The notes beneath the pieces are model-generated. The model was given only the letters and a program-made list of their open reading frames with translations, made no database searches and had not been told where the DNA came from. Positions 20,258 to 30,482 of a stretch of 64,000 bases of DNA are shown piece by piece. Numbering within the stretch: position 1 is the first letter of the stretch; every line of letters starts with the position of its first letter. The stretch is from contig CM070874.1 of NCBI GenBank assembly GCA_036365515.1, positions 213,952,942 through 214,016,941 of the forward strand, given 5' to 3'. This stretch comes from Torymus aiolomorphi. Taxonomy: Eukaryota > Arthropoda > Insecta > Hymenoptera > Torymidae. A program made the translations under genes and the position numbers.

Positions 20258-20394
20258 AAGAAATTACTGATGGTTCAACTATTCCTATAATTGTTGAATC
20301 TCTACGATATTCAACAGTCTAAGGGGGGAGGTGTTACGTCCGTAACGTATCCGTAAATTCCATTTGATATTCATATTCTCATCAGTAATTTCTT
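20258..20394. repeat. LTR-start-like module 1 bounded by a 15-bp inverted repeat
   Basis: AAGAAATTACTGATG (20258-20272) is perfectly inverted at 20380-20394. Between them lie a small palindrome (TTGAATCTCTACGATATTCAA), a polypurine tract AAGGGGGGAGG (20321-20331) and TGTTACGTCCGTAACG. The polypurine-TG junction looks like the start of a 3' LTR. A diverged copy begins 364 bp further on. Confidence 0.5.
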
Positions 20395-20621
20395 GATCCA
20401 CAAAATTATGTGATTGCAAATTTATTGACACCCATATATCAACTAGCATAGAGAAAAATTGCAACACAGGGAAATTGTAAACATTCTTGTACGAAATGAA
20501 CCACAATTTTAAACGAAACATATTGAAATTATTTAAAAATTTCTCAAAACATTTTATGAAAGACGTTGTTGTATTAATAGTTAATTTTCCATCTTATAAT
20601 TGTAATTTAAAATTATTGTTA

Positions 20622-20761
20622 CAGAAAACTACTGATGGCTAACTATTACTATACTTGTTGAATCTCTACGATATTCAACAATCTAAGGAGAGAAGTGTTA
20701 CGTCTGTGACGTATTCTTAAAATTAAATCTACAATCATATTTTCCCATCAGTAATTTTCTG
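20622..20761. repeat. LTR-start-like module 2, diverged copy
   Basis: The same arrangement as module 1: an inverted repeat (20622-20638 and 20745-20761, one mismatch), the same small palindrome, a purine tract AAGGAGAGAAG (20685-20695) and TGTTACG at 20696. No second LTR end was found. Confidence 0.5.
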
Positions 20762-21445
20762 AAACACACGACGGGTATGCGAATTCAACAACGTTGCATT
20801 CCAATGCAAGCGGCATCGCGATGGGGCAAGACAAATTATAAACTAATATGTCTGTGACTTTATTAAATCCCAATATTCATTTCTTTGACCCACAAAACGA
20901 TGCGAGAGCGAATATTAACAGTACAGCAATTTCGGCTACGCAACAGCTAGCGTGACATAGCGAACCACTGATCTTGTGAAACCAACCGCTCATCGCAACT
21001 TTGTTTAGAATCAGCACTTTTAAGTGTGAAATCGAAATGATAATATTTAAATGTTTACTAAATTTGTTTAAAAAGATGATTTTGACTCAGCGTCAAAATC
21101 ATCCTTAACACAAATTAACCGCTTAATAAATACGGCGACTCTCAACACACAAATCAGTAATCATGCAAAAGTCGCGAGCTCCGTATCACTCCAGCCGACA
21201 ATAGGAGAAACGATTATTATACAGGCCAATACGAGCCAATAATAGTAAAGCAATTATATCAATTTAATACGTTATCGGTATTATACATTGTTAAACCAAG
21301 TGAATAAATTGTAAATCTTATTGTCTTATTTATAAAATTTATATTTGCCAATAAATAGTGCATCTAACAAATCAGCTAGTTATTATTTACGAGAGCCTAC
21401 GCCCAGAGTAAAGATAATATAAAACAAATATATATATATATATAT
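20762..21445. other. Spacer before the long inverted repeat
   Basis: No gene. A short perfect inverted repeat, GATGATTTTGAC and GTCAAAATCATC, lies at about 21074-21105. It ends in a TA run (21430-21445) that abuts the long inverted repeat. Confidence 0.5.
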
Positions 21446-22490
21446 GGGTTCTTCCTGTATTTTTATTAAAAAGTGTGCGCGGGGGGTCGTCGATTTTGTC
21501 GACGATTTTTCTTATGAAAGCATATATAAAAAAAATAGCTTGTGCAAAATTTCAGCCCCTTATCTCATTCCTAATTCCTGCTGGAATTTTTTTAAACCCT
21601 GATTTTGACCTGTTTTTAGCCAGTTTTCAAAAAATTCTAAAAGGCTGAAATTTTAACAAAATGAGGTCGGTGAGGTCTCATTTTTTTTGTCTTTCTTCAA
21701 ATTTAAAAAAAAAAATACACTGATATGAAATGATGATTTAGGTTTTATTGGCGATCTGTGATATGGCCATTGCATTTCATCATTTTTAGATCATCTTCAA
21801 ACCTCTATATCTCGTAACTGGTTCCACATTTTTGAGCTCACTAGGTCTCATTTTTTTTGTCTCAATGAGACCTTTAATTTTTTTTTTTTGAGGACCTAAA
21901 TTGATTGAATAGACTTCAAGATACAGCCTTTTGAAGTTGACGTTTTTATCAAAAATCGCGAAAATCAACCGTGTTCATGGTCACAGTGTCAACCGAATTT
22001 TAATTAAAAATCATTAACAAAAGTATTTTTCATTAGAATATGATGTTATCTAACTATACTCTTTTCCTATCATAGGAAAAAGTCAAAAAATAATTTTTTG
22101 TCGAGCATTATAATATCTAATTTTCCGATACCTAAAATAATCAAAAATGGCTCTCTACTGACATGAATTCTACCATCTTATAATTATTTTTGACACGTAT
22201 ACGTAACATAGATACAAAGGTGGTTCCTAGACCTTTAAAATCCGTAGTCGCTGATTTTTCTACGACCACTAGAGCCAAAGTTATAGTCGTTTTTATCAAA
22301 AGATATTTTTCAAGTTGTAAAATTAGAGCTTGTGAAATATAGGAAAAGTTTTATTTACAAGATCAACCATAAGTTTGGCATAATTGTCCTAACAAAAGTG
22401 CTGAGGCTGCATATTTTGAAGATCTTAGGCCGTGTCTACACTATGCGAGAAGCACGTGCGATCAGCCCAAGCGATAAGAGCAAGTAATGC
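21446..22490 (+). repeat. Left long inverted repeat
   Basis: It matches the right arm in inverse order over its full length, including the blocks around GTGTGCGCGGGGGG (21473-21486), the central AT-rich part and GTGTCTACACTATGCGAGAA at about 22432-22451. No coding frame is seen in it. Confidence 0.9.
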
Positions 22491-23054
22491 GTGTTGGACA
22501 AAATATTTAAAATACTTGAAATGATAAATAATATCATTTTACTACGATATTATTGACGATATTATTTATCGCTAAATATAGATCTACTAACTGATCTACT
22601 ACGACTGTTGGGGATTGAAGTATCCAAAGTGCCCGCTAGATGGCAAGCGTCCGATGCGCTCCCACTATGAAAAACATCACCGAGCGGGCTTAAATAGAGT
22701 CCTGCGGCGCCTAGTCGCTACGTGCTTTATGCACATCCTTTTACCTTACCACTATTCGTTTTACCTATACAATGCCTTATTGCCTGTTTACTCGTACGCA
22801 TAAGCGTTCATACTTTTTTCTGCAATCAACTTTCACTTTCGAGTAGAGTTGGTTGCATAGACTTTTGAAGTCTAATTTTCCCGTTTATTTCTTCTCGCTG
22901 ACAAACCCTAATAATATAAACTCACAGTTACGTTCAATCGTATACAACGATATTATTTATCATTTTAAGTATTTCAAGTACTTTGTGCAAAACGTATGGC
23001 TTGTCGCATGCGCGCACCCGTTGCGCTTCCCGCATACCTAGTATAGACATGGTC
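22428..23054. repeat. MITE-like imperfect inverted repeat at the inner edge of the left arm
   Basis: GGCCGTGTCTACACTATGCG at 22428 is inverted, with divergence, at about 22930-23054 (ending GTATAGACATGGTC). TTA lies outside each end. The same end sequence also occurs at the inner edge of the right arm (37048). It is either a MITE related to the transposon or a duplicated transposon end. Confidence 0.5.
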
Positions 23055-23101
23055 TTAAATGCAGGTTTTCTATAGTTTTACGTGCGTTATACGTATAAGC
23101 T

Positions 23102-23142
23102 CAGGTTAAATGAAACATACATAGATAGTTTCATTTAACCTG
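23102..23142. repeat. Perfect 15-bp hairpin upstream of the transposase gene
   Basis: CAGGTTAAATGAAAC and its exact inverse are separated by 11 bases, about 270 bp before the transposase ATG. It may be a protein-binding site or simply a small palindrome. Confidence 0.6.
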
Positions 23143-23408
23143 TGTTGACGTAAGTTAACAGATGACAGACATCCATTTTTCTGTGCGAGACAGCCGTGAA
23201 CCCGTCATCCGTTACACGGCACACGGCACGGAATGTCCTTAAACAATGAGTACAAGTTACAATAAAAAATGAAATGAATATTTCTAAGTAGAATTGTGAA
23301 GGTAGTTGAGCAGAACTATTACCAAGTATATCAGTATTGGTTCGGTTGAGTTTTATAAATTGTACAATTGTGTTTTGTAAGTGTTATCGTCTCAGGAATT
23401 GAAAGAAA

Positions 23409-24281
23409 ATGAGGTGCTATATTGGTGAATTGCATGAGGATGATAAATGTCATTTAGAGCATTACACAAGAAATAAATCTCTTAATCTAATTAGTAATCT
23501 TAGTAATGAATTAAAGCTGTATTTATCATTTAGGATTAAAAATTTTGATATTAATGTAGAAAATAAATTTATTTGCGACCATCATCTTCATAAATATGAT
23601 ACTCGATATACAAGTAGACAAAGGAAGTGTTGCAATTGTTTTAATAATCATTCAAAATCCATTGAGAATAATTTAGTATTGATTAGTGCTGCTAAATGTG
23701 ATAAATTTCGTAACATTTGTAATATAAATTTAGATCCAGATAATAAGTATTGTAAAAACTGTGAGTTCAAAATTACATCAATAATAACAAAAAATGCAGA
23801 AAAAGATGAAAACACTGGGAATGATGGTTTAAACGTAAATAATAATGAGCAGCTTTCTTCAAGTAGTCAAGTTTCTTCAAGTAGCCAAGTGTGTACAACA
23901 GAAAGTTCAGAAGATATATTATTGAGCCAAGGATTTCAACGTTTAAACAAAATGCTCGATGGATTTGATGAACCTCCTCTTCAACGAGAGAAACTTAGTG
24001 ATTATCGCTTGGAAAATAAAACATACAGTGTTTTAGAATCAATGAATACGACATTTTGTACAACAGTTAATAAAACATTGAATCTTAATTTGCCAACTCA
24101 ATGCAATCTTAAACAGCTACAAGAGGATAGTATGTCATTTTACGGAATGATTGGAAACATAATTAAGTGTTATAATGAAGAAACTAATTTTGGTAAAATA
24201 ATATCGTTATTGACATTACTTCCAAATCATTGAAAATTTGAACAAGCAAAACATTATTTCCAATGTTCACGTTATATGTTT
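23409..24281 (+). pseudogene. DDE-type transposase, exon 1 left of the gypsy-B insertion
   Basis: The ATG at 23409 opens a frame with a Cys/His-rich N-terminus (CYIGEL, CDHHLHKYD, RKCCNCFNNH, CKNC), probably a zinc-binding DNA-recognition domain, followed by a Ser-rich linker and a helical region. TGA at 24231-24233 replaces what is a Trp in the LLP.(S/H)W context as I recall it from relatives. The same frame continues for 16 more codons to the insertion point. After the gypsy-B element and its GTTT duplication, the frame resumes at 33795. The gene is therefore broken twice here. AT-rich codon use contrasts sharply with the GC-rich retrotransposon. Confidence 0.75.
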
Positions 24282-25302
24282 TGTAACAGGGCGAATAGTT
24301 TTCGGAGCGAGAGAGTTTTCGGCAATGCCGAAAGCTTACCTGTATGCTCTCTCTCTCTCTCGCTCACACTGCTCCGCAACGACGATGCCTTCCTCGGCGC
24401 TGCTCGTCGAGGACGATGCTCGCCTACGTTGCGGCTCGAGCGGCGCCCTGGCAGAATTGCCGGCTCTGCACGCGCTCGGTGCAATGCCGTTCGCGGACTG
24501 AATACAACCGGGTAACTCAGAAGTTACCCGGGAATTTTATAATTGCGTGTGACTCTTCGCGCTCCTGTAAAAGGGGAAAAACGCGCGAGTACCTGGAGCT
24601 CAGATGATCGCCGAGGAAGTCGGCGATCCCGCGGAGGCGGCGGTATCCGAGCTGCTCGTAGGAATACCGGCGGAAGGGAAGGGGGCGAAATAATGATTCG
24701 CGAACTCTCAACTAGGAAATACAAAAGACAGGTTTATTCACAGGTAATAAAAGGGGTTCACAAGAAAAGAATAATGGGCGCGCCGCGGTCCCTAATTCTC
24801 GCGAGGTCAAAATGCCTCGCGAGTCGCACGCGTCGCGGATGTCGCGCACACATACACTCACGGAGACGAGGTGCACCTCTCATCTCCGACGCTCTCTACC
24901 TCGCGCGCCGAGGTAGAGTCTCGCACGCACGCGGGGGCCTGCAGGCACTAACCTCGCTTAGATGGCGGCGAAATCCGGGCTGGATCCGGCGCGTTCTCCC
25001 GTGGATCACGGGTGTTGGAGACGTCCTCTCGGGGCTCGTGGCACGAGGTCGTGGTTGACCCTCTCGATCTCTCGCTCCTCTTCACTCTCTCTCTCTCTCT
25101 CTCTATTTCGCTCGCACTCTCTCGCACCTGGCCGACGGAGCTTTTTTTCACACGTGCGCGCACCGAATCGGCAGGAACTCGAATGACTTGTTCTCGCGCG
25201 CACCGTTGCCGATCCGCCCTACTCGCGCCTGCGCATCCCCGCTTCGCTCCACGATGGCTCGCGCGCGTGGTAGTTCGCCCGCGGATTTCGAACTTCGTTA
25301 CA
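24282..25302 (-). repeat. 3' LTR of gypsy-B
   Basis: 1021 bp, beginning TGTAACAGGG and ending CTTCGTTACA on the + strand. It contains two CT runs and, on the minus strand, an AATAAA (+ strand TTTATT at about 24733) as a likely polyadenylation signal. Confidence 0.95.
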
Positions 25303-25312
25303 CCCCCCTCCC
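25303..25312 (-). promoter_or_regulatory. Polypurine tract of gypsy-B
   Basis: On the minus strand GGGAGGGGGG directly precedes the 3' LTR. Confidence 0.8.
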
Positions 25313-25548
25313 AGACGCGACGTACCACCCCCTGGTCGGCGCTCTGGATACGTAACCTGCGAAGTTCGCACGCGTGGGTGGTAAGGGCATGCTAGGCTAG
25401 GAGCGGAGGTGGGAGAAAGAAAAATAAGGCGAAACTAGTAGCAAAAAATACGGCCCGTCCAGGCCTTTATTACTGGGCTACAATGAAGTGGTGCTCTATG
25501 TAGCTGGTGACTGCTGGACCCCGGTGTCCCAAGATTTAAAAATGTATG

Positions 25549-28500
25549 TTATACTGCCGCGCGAGACTGTGTACGCGTCTGCGAGGGTAGTATAGTCGTC
25601 GGATCGAGAGTATTCGCCTCGTTGCGTGAGCTTTTGGGTCGTCCGCGCGATTTCGCAGCGAGGTTCTTTGATGGGCTCGCCGCTATCACGCGTATAGCAG
25701 TCGGCCTTACTACAAGCCGTACCGCCTTCCATGGACGTCCCGGGTTACGCCTGGGGAGAGGAGTAGGGGCACGTAAGTTTTCCGCTTCGCTCTCTGGTTT
25801 CTCAAGCGGTACGCGATCGGAGATTGCTGCGGCGCCGTCGTTTCCGCGATCTACCTGCGAGTTATTCTCGCTGTCGCTCGCTACTGGCGGGTCGCACATC
25901 GCCACAATCGCTGCGCTATCCCTCGGCGGTTGAGGTTCTTCCTCCTGCTCCTCATCTGAAGGCGTTACACCCACGTAAGGCTTCAGATGCTCGGCGTGAA
26001 CTAGTTCCTCATCGTTTGCGTCGAGCGCGCGTATGCGATAAGTGTTAATGCCGATTTTGGCTATTATCGCATACGGCCCCGCGAATTTCGGTGCCAGTTT
26101 CGCCGAGATTCCTTGTGCGGCAGATGATAGGATCCGGTTTCTCTTCCAAACATAGTCTCCTGCTTGGAAGAGGGGCTCGCGGTGTTTTGCATCATAATAA
26201 TGCGCTTGCCGCTCTTGTTCGCCGTCGATGTGATCGGCGACGGCTCTATTCAATCGATTGAGGCCTTTCATCCTCAAGGCCCATTCCTCGACTCTCTCCT
26301 GGCTCGCTCGTTCTTCCGCTACGCGGTCACGAGCTCTTTTGGCCGTTCCTGGGGGTAGGGGTCGCCGCCCGTAATTTAACATTGCGGGCGAGAGTCCGGT
26401 ACTACTATGGGCGGCGTTATTGAGCGAAAACACCAGCTCGGGCAGATTCTCGTCCCAAGAGGCGTGTTTTTCCTCCACAAACGCGATTAACCGGGTTTTG
26501 AGCGTCCGGTTTACTCGCTCCACCGGGTTGGCTTGGGGGTGATACGGCGGTGTCACCGTGTGGTGTACCCCCAAGTTCCGTAAGTACTCAGTGACGGCGC
26601 GGTTTTTAAACTCCGTTCCATTGTCACTGAGAAATACTTCCGGCGTGCCAAAACGTAAAATCACTCTCTCTTTCAATTCCTTCAAGATAGATTTTGCGTT
26701 CGCCTTCCGCAACGGAATAACCTCTACCCATCTGGAGAATAAATCTTCGAATACAAGAATATATTCGAAGCCGCGTTTGCTCTTGGGTAGAGGACCCATC
26801 ATGTCGGCCGCCACCACCTGCCATGGGCGCGATATGTCGCGTTTTCCCATTAAACCGGCAGGAGCGCGTTGCTCGACTTTGCACTGCTGGCAGACGAGAC
26901 ACTCGCGCACGTATTTACGTACTGCCTTGTACATGTGTGGCCAGTAGTAAAATCTCGTAGCGCGATTGTACGTTTTGTCTCGCCCCAGGTGTCCCGAGGT
27001 CGGATCGTCGTGGCTCTCAGCGAGCACTTGCTGACGACCCTCCTTCGGTATGACAGTTTTCCACGCTTCTTCGTCCCCGACCGCCGCCTCTATGAGTTCG
27101 TCGGGGCGATAGTAGAATAACTGTCCACCTAATAATTTCCAGCGCGGGTATGCGTCTGGCTCTCGCTGCAATTTCTCTCGCCAAGAGGTATACCATGTAT
27201 CGTCCGTCTCGTTTGTCAGATCGACTTCGGCGAGTGACGCATCTTCCTCGTCGCCCTCGAACATGCGAGATAGAGCATCGGGGACGTGGTTAAGTGCGCC
27301 CTTCCTGTGCTCTACCTCGAAGCTATGCCCTTGCAGTTCGAGCGCCCACCGCGCGAGCCGACCAGTTGGACTATGCAGGCTGTATAACCAACGAAGACTA
27401 CTATGATCGGTGATCACTCGAAAATGGTAGCCCTCGATATACGGCCTGAATTTTCCAATGGCCCAGACCACCGCGAGGCATTCTCTCTCCGTCACGCTAT
27501 AGTTACGCTCCGCGGATGAGATTGTGCGACTCGCAAATTCCAGTACTCTTTTCTCGCCATCGATTATTTGGAAGAGTACTGCGCCGATGCCTGTATCACT
27601 CGCGTCTGTTTGAAGAACGAATTGTTCTTCAAATTGCGGGCGAGACAGAATTGGAGCAGACGCAACAAAAGACTTAATCTGATCGAAAGCTACTTGTTGT
27701 TCCTCTGTCCAATCGTATCGGCGGTCTTTTTTGGTGAGTCGGGTTAGTGGCTCGGCCATAGCAGCGAAATCTTTTAGGAACTTCCTGTACCACGAGGCCA
27801 TTCCTAGAAAACGCCGAAGCTGTTTTAGGTTCCGTGGTTCAGGATAGCTTATTATCGGCGCGATTTTCTCGGGATCGGGACGAAAACCGTCCCGATTAAC
27901 GAGTACGCCCAGGTAGCGAACTTCCGTCTGGCCAAACACACTTCTCTCTCGGTTAATAGTGAGATTAGCCTCCTTTATTCGCTTGAGAACGTGGCCAAGC
28001 CACTTTACATGTTCTTCAAAAGTCTCGGTGACAATGATTATATCATCGAGATAGGAGAAGGCATAGGGTTCCATTTCAGGACCGATAACCTTATCGATTA
28101 ACCTCTGAAATGTTGCACCTGCCTGCGAGAGGCCATACGGCATGCGCGTGAACTGGAATAATCCCAGTCCAGGCACCGTGAACGCCGTTAATGGGCGAGA
28201 TTCTTCCTCCAGCGGAATCTGGTGATATGCGCTGCTTAAGTCCAGAGTCGAAATATATTTTGCGCCTTGTAGCTTCCGCAAAATCGCGTCCATATATGGG
28301 AGCGGATATGCGTCAGCTCTGGACACGGCATTCACCTTCCGGAAGTCGATGCAGAATCGATATTTCTCGAGCGCTTTCCGCACCATTACTACTGGACTCG
28401 ACCAAGCACTGGTTGAGGGCTCGATTATACCCGCCTCCAGCATCTCTCGTACCTGAGAGTGCATGATCTCCTCGAGTTTCTTGGAGACGGGGTAATATTT

Positions 28501-29280
28501 CTGTTTGACCGGCCGAGCCGAGCCAACAGAAATCGCGTATTCGGCCCACGTCGTGCGGCCGAGAGGTTCATCCGTCTGGACGAGCAACTGGTCGAGGAGT
28601 TCTTGGAGTTGTTTCTTCTGCACCTCCGACATCTCCTCGAGACCGATCGAAGCTAGCTCCAGAGTTTCGCCAAGAGAAACGCTGGCTACTTCTAAATCTA
28701 CCGTTTGCCCTGACGCGCTCACGGTCAGCTGATTTTTCACTGCATCGTGAATCATTCCGAATGTCCGAATGACATCAGCGCCGAGGTAGCACTCTAAGGT
28801 TTCGTCCGCGAGCACGGCGACACGAATCTCCTTTTTTATGCCTGCTACCTCGAAGGGGAGCATTACATACCCCGCGATCGCCACTGTATGACCGCCGGGG
28901 ACCTTTGCTTTCCTTCCGTGGCTTGATAATAGCGGGCTACGGCACGCGGATGCTAATTGCAATCCGATCGAACCCATCACTGTTCGTGCCGCGCCCGTAT
29001 CATATAAGGCGCGTATTCGGAAACCCCCGACGTTAACTTGGAGCCACCATCTGGCCTCCTCGTCGGGGTTAGCGATCGGTGCGTTCTCTACGCTGATCGC
29101 TGTAGCTGATGCTGCTGATTCGTCGCGCGGCTCCTCCTGAACGGTGGAGGCCGCGACGGCGATTGTGGAGGGAGTCTTCTTGAGTGCGGGCGACGTATAG
29201 ACTCCTTCTACGATTTCCCGTTTCCCGCACACGTGGGACAATTGTACGTCCGATAGCCAGGCCGACCGCAGCCGTAACAA
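25549..29280 (-). CDS. pol: Ty3/gypsy Pol polyprotein, complete
   Basis: One unbroken frame of about 1240 residues. In order: retropepsin with DTGA at about residue 94; RT with the YLDD box at about 411-414 (near 28042-28053); RNase H with DASDTGIGAVL at about 560; integrase with an HHCC zinc domain at about 750-790; and the catalytic triad AADMMGP, LSDNGTEF and NPVERVNR. The tail has GRP-K motifs like AT-hooks. The frame has no ATG at its start. It overlaps the end of gag in the -1 frame and is expected to be made by frameshifting at GGGAAAC (29220-29226). It provides all enzymes for reverse transcription and integration. It ends at 25549, about 245 bases before the LTR. Confidence 0.95.
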   Translation of the reverse strand: MLRLRSAWLSDVQLSHVCGKREIVEGVYTSPALKKTPSTIAVAASTVQEEPRDESAASATAISVENAPIANPDEEARWWLQVNVGGFRIRALYDTGAARTVMGSIGLQLASACRSPLLSSHGRKAKVPGGHTVAIAGYVMLPFEVAGIKKEIRVAVLADETLECYLGADVIRTFGMIHDAVKNQLTVSASGQTVDLEVASVSLGETLELASIGLEEMSEVQKKQLQELLDQLLVQTDEPLGRTTWAEYAISVGSARPVKQKYYPVSKKLEEIMHSQVREMLEAGIIEPSTSAWSSPVVMVRKALEKYRFCIDFRKVNAVSRADAYPLPYMDAILRKLQGAKYISTLDLSSAYHQIPLEEESRPLTAFTVPGLGLFQFTRMPYGLSQAGATFQRLIDKVIGPEMEPYAFSYLDDIIIVTETFEEHVKWLGHVLKRIKEANLTINRERSVFGQTEVRYLGVLVNRDGFRPDPEKIAPIISYPEPRNLKQLRRFLGMASWYRKFLKDFAAMAEPLTRLTKKDRRYDWTEEQQVAFDQIKSFVASAPILSRPQFEEQFVLQTDASDTGIGAVLFQIIDGEKRVLEFASRTISSAERNYSVTERECLAVVWAIGKFRPYIEGYHFRVITDHSSLRWLYSLHSPTGRLARWALELQGHSFEVEHRKGALNHVPDALSRMFEGDEEDASLAEVDLTNETDDTWYTSWREKLQREPDAYPRWKLLGGQLFYYRPDELIEAAVGDEEAWKTVIPKEGRQQVLAESHDDPTSGHLGRDKTYNRATRFYYWPHMYKAVRKYVRECLVCQQCKVEQRAPAGLMGKRDISRPWQVVAADMMGPLPKSKRGFEYILVFEDLFSRWVEVIPLRKANAKSILKELKERVILRFGTPEVFLSDNGTEFKNRAVTEYLRNLGVHHTVTPPYHPQANPVERVNRTLKTRLIAFVEEKHASWDENLPELVFSLNNAAHSSTGLSPAMLNYGRRPLPPGTAKRARDRVAEERASQERVEEWALRMKGLNRLNRAVADHIDGEQERQAHYYDAKHREPLFQAGDYVWKRNRILSSAAQGISAKLAPKFAGPYAIIAKIGINTYRIRALDANDEELVHAEHLKPYVGVTPSDEEQEEEPQPPRDSAAIVAMCDPPVASDSENNSQVDRGNDGAAAISDRVPLEKPESEAENLRAPTPLPRRNPGRPWKAVRLVVRPTAIRVIAASPSKNLAAKSRGRPKSSRNEANTLDPTTILPSQTRTQSRAAV

Positions 29281-30482
29281 TGAATACCCTCACTGTTACC
29301 CTTCGGTTTCACTGCGCTGCTATCGGGCGATTTTTTCCTTTCTGCTTGCCGAGGCCGCGGGTCGCGCTTCGGCGAGCCGCCTGCTGACTCTCTCTTTTCT
29401 CCTCTCCCTCCCTTCTTCTTCCCCTTGGCGGGAGAAGGTTTTCGAGAGGGCGGTGGAGTCTGCTTCGGGTGCAGCGCTGGCTGTAGCGCCAGCCTCACCT
29501 CTTCCGCGAGCATTTTGGACAGAGCTGCGATCCAATTCTGTCCAGTTCCCTCCGTTACCGGCGGGATCATCTGTCCTGGAAGCGCGGCAACTTTCAGTGG
29601 CGTATGTTTCTCTTTCTTTCCCCGAGGGTTATAGGCAGCCTCGGGGAGGAGGCTCTGTTCCGGAGGCGGTGGTTCTCGATAAGATTTTTCCGCCTCGAGA
29701 GTAAGCTCGGCCTCGACACTCAATTCGAATAGCGTGTCGATGTCCTCGAAATCTACTCTCCTCACCATGCGTTGGAGATCTGGCCGCAAATTGCGATGTA
29801 AGGTGTCCAACTGGTGAGAAAGTGGGAGAGGTGGCTCGATCTTCTTCATGATCGAGAGCAGGCAGGTGATGAAGTCGCGCACCGGTTCTTCTCTCCCCTG
29901 TGTGCGCGCAGTTGCCTCTTGCAGCACCCGTTGTTGGAATCTGCGGTTCGCGCCGTACCATTTACGTGCTGAAGCGCAGAATTCGTTCCACGTGGACCAG
30001 CTCGTCTTATTATTCTGGTACCACGTGGCGGCGACTCCCGCGAAGAGTTCTGAGAGAGAACTTAACATCTCTTCCTCTGACATCTTCGCGAGGCTTCGGC
30101 ATTCATCGACACGGTTTAAAAACACGTCGATGCTCTGCCCTTTCTCGCCGGTATACTTCAGCCCCCATTTTCGTGCGATGTTGCCGACGTCTCGCTGATT
30201 ATTTCGGTTTTGCACCGTATGTCGCGGAGTGCTGGCATCAAGCGCGTTTGGGTCGCTGCGCAAATCTCTCGAATTCATCCGATTCGGGAGACCCCCCCCC
30301 CCTCCCAGGCTCCGCCTAGTAGACGATTGTGCGGCGTCCCTTGGGGGGGAATGAGCGATTGGCAAGACGTCGGTGGTGTATGCAGATAGGTGTCCTGCTC
30401 TTCCGGATATCTGAATGTCAGGGTATCCTGGAAACCCACCTGACGTTGCCCGCTCTGTGCCTGGTCTAATCGCGTGCTGCAC
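29208..30482 (-). CDS. gag: Ty3/gypsy Gag, middle and C-terminal part
   Basis: This frame carries the capsid-like region (WYQNNKTSWSTWNEFCASARKWYG, then the QR-L..LRPDLQ block) and a basic linker. One knuckle follows, CYGCGRPGYRTYNC, in which the usual His is Tyr (TAT). The real gag start is the ATG at 31132, because the first ~60 codons of this open stretch, up to the G run, are out of the true frame. Its 3' end overlaps pol. The TAG stop at 29208-29210 is where non-frameshifted translation ends. Confidence 0.85.
   Translation of the reverse strand: MQHAIRPGTERATSGGFPGYPDIQISGRAGHLSAYTTDVLPIAHSPPRDAAQSSTRRSLGGGGGLPNRMNSRDLRSDPNALDASTPRHTVQNRNNQRDVGNIARKWGLKYTGEKGQSIDVFLNRVDECRSLAKMSEEEMLSSLSELFAGVAATWYQNNKTSWSTWNEFCASARKWYGANRRFQQRVLQEATARTQGREEPVRDFITCLLSIMKKIEPPLPLSHQLDTLHRNLRPDLQRMVRRVDFEDIDTLFELSVEAELTLEAEKSYREPPPPEQSLLPEAAYNPRGKKEKHTPLKVAALPGQMIPPVTEGTGQNWIAALSKMLAEEVRLALQPALHPKQTPPPSRKPSPAKGKKKGGRGEKRESAGGSPKRDPRPRQAERKKSPDSSAVKPKGNSEGIHCYGCGRPGYRTYNCPTCAGNGKS
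29220..29226 (-). promoter_or_regulatory. Candidate -1 ribosomal frameshift site GGGAAAC
   Basis: Read in the gag frame the heptamer is G GGA AAC, the canonical X XXY YYZ form, ten bases before the gag TAG (29208-29210). Slipping back one base gives CGG GAA ATC, exactly the pol frame (REIVEG). A 7-bp stem (GGAGTCT with AGACTCC; + strand 29199-29205 and 29171-29177) follows after a 14-base spacer. Confidence 0.75.

Noticed and set aside
24543..25395. Arg-rich frames in the gypsy-B LTRs, on both strands (also 33026-33813).
   Set aside because: They lie in LTR sequence with CT runs, have no domain, and are duplicated only because the LTR is.
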